A program made the translations under genes and the position numbers. Source: Bacillota bacterium (GTDB lineage Bacteria > Bacillota > UBA4882 > UBA8346). Taken from it: 7,824 nt of DNA. Positions 5,254 to 7,824 of this stretch are shown here, one piece after another. The stretch is from contig JAEZJQ010000132.1 in the NCBI GenBank assembly GCA_023436305.1, positions 1 to 7,824 of the forward strand, read 5' to 3'. Under the pieces are notes generated by a model. The model did not search any database. It saw nothing but the letters and a program-made list of their open reading frames with translations, and was not told the DNA's origin. Numbering within the stretch: the first letter of the stretch is position 1; each line of letters starts with the position of its first letter.

Positions 5254-6858
5254 ATGTGGCGGGCGATTTTGGTGGATGATGAAAAGTTTGTAAGGATGGA
5301 ATTAAAGAGGCTGCTTCCATGGAATCGTTACCAGTTTGAATTAATCGGGGAAGCGGAGGATGCCCGGGCGGCCATGGAACTCATTAAAACGGGGCAACCG
5401 GATCTGGTGATTACCGACATCCGGATGCCTGAAATGGATGGCCTGGAGTTAATTCTTTGGATCAGCCGGAATTATCCCCAGGTAGTGGCGGCGGTGATAA
5501 GCGCTTATAATGATTTTCCATCCGTCCGGGAAGCGCTCCGCTTGGGAGCGGTGGATTATTTAATGAAAGCTGAGGCCAATATTAAAACGGCAGGAGCTTT
5601 TCTGGAACGTATCGGTGGAATACTGGAACACCGGTCTTCTGTTCGGCGCGGACAGGAACAATTAACCGGGAATATGGTGTGTTACCAGAGATTGGCGCTT
5701 GAGTCGTTTTGGCGCGATGTGCTGACCCGAGCCTCCGATGAAACGGAGATTAAAATCCGGGCGCATCAGCTGGGAATCGTTTTGGAACATAATTGGTTTG
5801 GGTTGATATTCATTCATGTTTCCAATTATCGCGCCCGTTGGGGAGACAACCAACCGGGGTTCCACATGGCTTTGACGGAAGAAATCCGGACCAATTGGGA
5901 ATTTAACTGGGACTGGAATCTGGTTGATTTCAAACGGGGTGACTTTATCATCATTGCCAGCCGGGTTGATGTAACGCCGGAACCGGGAGCAGCTCAAAAA
6001 TTAAAGGAAATCGCCATCCGTTTGGCGCGAGATGCTCCGGAAAAGAGGACCACCAGCTCTTCTTCCAAAGTATGTTCATTCACTGATCTGCCCGGAAGTT
6101 TCAGGGAAACGCGGGAAGTGAATTTACTGCGCCTTTATCATCGGGGTGGAAGATACCTTGAGGCCGGTGATTTATTGCGGCTGCGGGAAGAAACTCCCCC
6201 CAAGACGTCCGAACTACTCGCCACATGGGAGCGGATACTTCGGGGAATTGAACCCGATCCGATCCATGATTTTCTGGAAGCTGTTTTTCAAAACATTCTC
6301 CCCCGGTTTTTCGGCCCTGAAGAAGCCTGGAGGTTTGCTTTGGACTTGATCAACACCTTGCGCCGGATTGCATTGGAACATAAGATACGGCCGGAGGAGG
6401 AGATGCTCGGAAACCGGGAACCGAATCCGCTAGAAGTTCTTGAACAAGCGGAAACGATCTCGGACTGGCAAATCCAGATTGAAGAACTCGCCGGCCATTA
6501 TGTCCAATCCGCCAAAACCAGCCGCAATCTTCAAAGCGTATTACCCATCCGGAAAGCCCTCGAATATATTCAGTCCAATTTTACCCGGGGTATTTCCCTG
6601 GAAGAGGTGGCCGGTTATGCCGGGGTTAGTAAAAGTTATCTCAGCCGAGTTTTCCCGGAATATACCGGGGAATATTTCAGCAATTATCTGCAACGGCTGC
6701 GAGTCGAACGCGCAAAGGAATTATTGCGGTTCACCGAGGATCATATTTATGAAATCGCCGCTAAAGTAGGTTTTTGGAATAGCCGCTATTTTAGCAAGGT
6801 ATTTCATGATATGGTCGGCACCACCCCCGCCGATTACCGGCGGGCTACACCGGATTGA
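5254..6858 (+). CDS. Response regulator, receiver plus AraC-type DNA-binding domain (YesN type)
   Basis: A 534-residue cytosolic transcription factor, the likely partner of the upstream kinase. The receiver domain (about 1-115) has acidic residues Asp8/Asp9, phospho-acceptor Asp55 in VITDIRMPEMDG, Ser83 in AVISAYNDF and Lys105 in DYLMKA. The Lys is followed by Ala instead of the usual Pro, a minor departure. A long middle region (about 120-425) without a confident domain is normal for YesN-like proteins. The C-terminal AraC/XylS domain (about 430-530) has a first helix-turn-helix at ISLEEVAGYAGVSKSYLSRVF (447 on) and a second at HIYEIAAKVGFWNSRYFSKVF (497 on), closing with GTTPADYR. AAGGAG lies 8 bases before the ATG. 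It follows the kinase by 67 bp and precedes the binding protein by 51 bp, so it probably activates that importer. Confidence 0.95.
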   Translation: MWRAILVDDEKFVRMELKRLLPWNRYQFELIGEAEDARAAMELIKTGQPDLVITDIRMPEMDGLELILWISRNYPQVVAAVISAYNDFPSVREALRLGAVDYLMKAEANIKTAGAFLERIGGILEHRSSVRRGQEQLTGNMVCYQRLALESFWRDVLTRASDETEIKIRAHQLGIVLEHNWFGLIFIHVSNYRARWGDNQPGFHMALTEEIRTNWEFNWDWNLVDFKRGDFIIIASRVDVTPEPGAAQKLKEIAIRLARDAPEKRTTSSSSKVCSFTDLPGSFRETREVNLLRLYHRGGRYLEAGDLLRLREETPPKTSELLATWERILRGIEPDPIHDFLEAVFQNILPRFFGPEEAWRFALDLINTLRRIALEHKIRPEEEMLGNREPNPLEVLEQAETISDWQIQIEELAGHYVQSAKTSRNLQSVLPIRKALEYIQSNFTRGISLEEVAGYAGVSKSYLSRVFPEYTGEYFSNYLQRLRVERAKELLRFTEDHIYEIAAKVGFWNSRYFSKVFHDMVGTTPADYRRATPD

Positions 6859-6909
6859 TTGCCTTTCGCTTCGGCTTCCGGCGGTTGTAATTGATTGGAG
6901 GGAAATCGA

Positions 6910-7824
6910 ATGACTATCTTACATTCCAAATCCAGATTAATTTGGCGCTGTATATTAAGTTTTTGCCTGGTGGCGGCGGCAGCCATTCCGTCCTTGGCCG
7001 GGCCCGCAAATAGGCGGATTACTGTTTGGACCATCTATCAACCCGGATTGGACAAGGTGGGCGACTGGATTGAGCGAAAGATCAAACAATTTGAGAAAGC
7101 CAATCCCGGGATCAATATCGAACATAATTTTTGGGATAACCAATCCTACAAAATCAAACTTAAAGTCGCCATGTTCAGTGGGGAAGGTCCCGATATTTTA
7201 TATAACTGGGGCGGGGAGAGCCAATTAATGTATTCCCGGGAAGGTTTATTATATGACTTGACCCAAGATTTGGGAAGGGGAAAGTGGGGCCTATCCCAAG
7301 GCATGTTCACCACCCATAGTTATCAGGGTAAAATCTACGGAATTCCGGTCTTTCCGACTGTGGAAGTGGTTTGGTACAATAGGAATCAATTTATGAAAAA
7401 TGGCTGGAAAGCACCGCAAACCTGGAATGAATTCCTTACGCTCTGTGGGCAAATTAAAGCCAAAGGCCATATCCCGGTAGCCATGGGCGGGCAGGAGCCG
7501 TGGACAATCCTTCAACCTTATATGTATCTCGTGGACCGGGTGGCCGGCAGGGAACGCTACTTTTCGGCGAAAGCCCGCCAAACCGGTTTCACGCATCCCG
7601 ATTTTGTGGAAGCCTTCCGGTTGCTGCAGAACCTGGCGAAAGAAGGGTACTTGCCCCGGGATGTTTTGAGCTTGAATTATATGGAGGCCACAAAATTGAT
7701 GATTCATAACAATGCTTTAATGATGTTCATGGGCGATTGGGAGTATGGCCGCCTCACCAACCAAATGCGTGAGAATTTCGACCAATGGGACTTTTTTACA
7801 TTCCCGGTCTTTTCCGGGAAACAA
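6910..7824 (+). CDS. Sugar ABC transporter substrate-binding protein, 3' end outside window
   Basis: Extracellular solute-binding protein of family 1 (SBP_bac_1/SBP_bac_8), the receptor of a CUT1-type carbohydrate importer; 305 residues are visible of an expected 420-450. A signal peptide covers residues 1-30, with basic residues up to Arg13, a hydrophobic core ILSFCLVAAAAI, and likely cleavage after SLA (Ala30). The mature protein starts with strand ITVWTIY and contains GEGPDILYNWGG (GPD at 93-95), GKIYGIPVFPTVEVVWYN (WYN at 155-157) and the family signature APQTWNEF (TW at 171-172). MFMGDWEYG is the later ligand-side segment. No lipobox is present: Cys14 and Cys19 are not in a valid context, which is unusual for a monoderm Firmicute. 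GGAGGG at 6897-6902 lies 7 bases before the ATG. Permease genes and perhaps a glycosidase are expected downstream. The sugar is not predictable from this part. Confidence 0.93.
   Translation, partial: MTILHSKSRLIWRCILSFCLVAAAAIPSLAGPANRRITVWTIYQPGLDKVGDWIERKIKQFEKANPGINIEHNFWDNQSYKIKLKVAMFSGEGPDILYNWGGESQLMYSREGLLYDLTQDLGRGKWGLSQGMFTTHSYQGKIYGIPVFPTVEVVWYNRNQFMKNGWKAPQTWNEFLTLCGQIKAKGHIPVAMGGQEPWTILQPYMYLVDRVAGRERYFSAKARQTGFTHPDFVEAFRLLQNLAKEGYLPRDVLSLNYMEATKLMIHNNALMMFMGDWEYGRLTNQMRENFDQWDFFTFPVFSGKQ

Noticed and set aside
7291..7707. 138-codon minus-strand frame
   Set aside because: Antisense shadow of the binding-protein gene, whose plus-strand motifs are clear.

Overview
The window looks like chromosomal DNA of an anaerobic or fermentative member of the Bacillota (Firmicutes). 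The basis is strong GGAGG-type ribosome binding sites, a low-GC Gram-positive style lipoprotein, a YesM/YesN-type two-component pair next to a carbohydrate-binding protein, and non-coding hairpin repeats between genes. The soluble-type signal peptide on the binding protein leaves open a diderm lineage of this phylum. No species can be named from the sequence alone.

Layout. Positions 1-738 hold the 3' part of an aldo/keto reductase with all four catalytic residues. A short A/T-rich hairpin follows, then a dyad repeat of about 133 bp at 830-962. A convergent DUF362 protein lies on the minus strand (979-1925). It is split into two reading frames that overlap by four bases (ATGA), which suggests a recent frameshift or a translationally coupled split gene. 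After a divergent intergenic region comes an orphan lipoprotein (2208-2771).

Positions 2772-3398 contain no convincing protein gene apart from a 16-codon leader ORF. They hold three copies of a second, unrelated REP-like hairpin unit, two direct and one inverted, then an inverted repeat and the leader ORF. The leader lies just upstream of a LytS/YesM-type sensor histidine kinase (3399-5186). An AraC-type response regulator follows (5254-6858), then the start of an extracellular sugar-binding protein of an ABC importer (6910 to the window end).

How the genes work together. The kinase, regulator and binding protein are codirectional with gaps of 67 and 51 bp and good ribosome binding sites. 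They form a typical module in which an extracellular cue, probably a saccharide, is sensed by the membrane kinase, passed to the AraC-type regulator, and used to switch on an ABC sugar importer whose permease genes should lie beyond the window. The aldo/keto reductase, DUF362 protein and lipoprotein show no functional link to this module. No complete new defence or mobile system is visible. The most unusual elements are the two hairpin-repeat families, the split DUF362 gene and the leader ORF ahead of the kinase.
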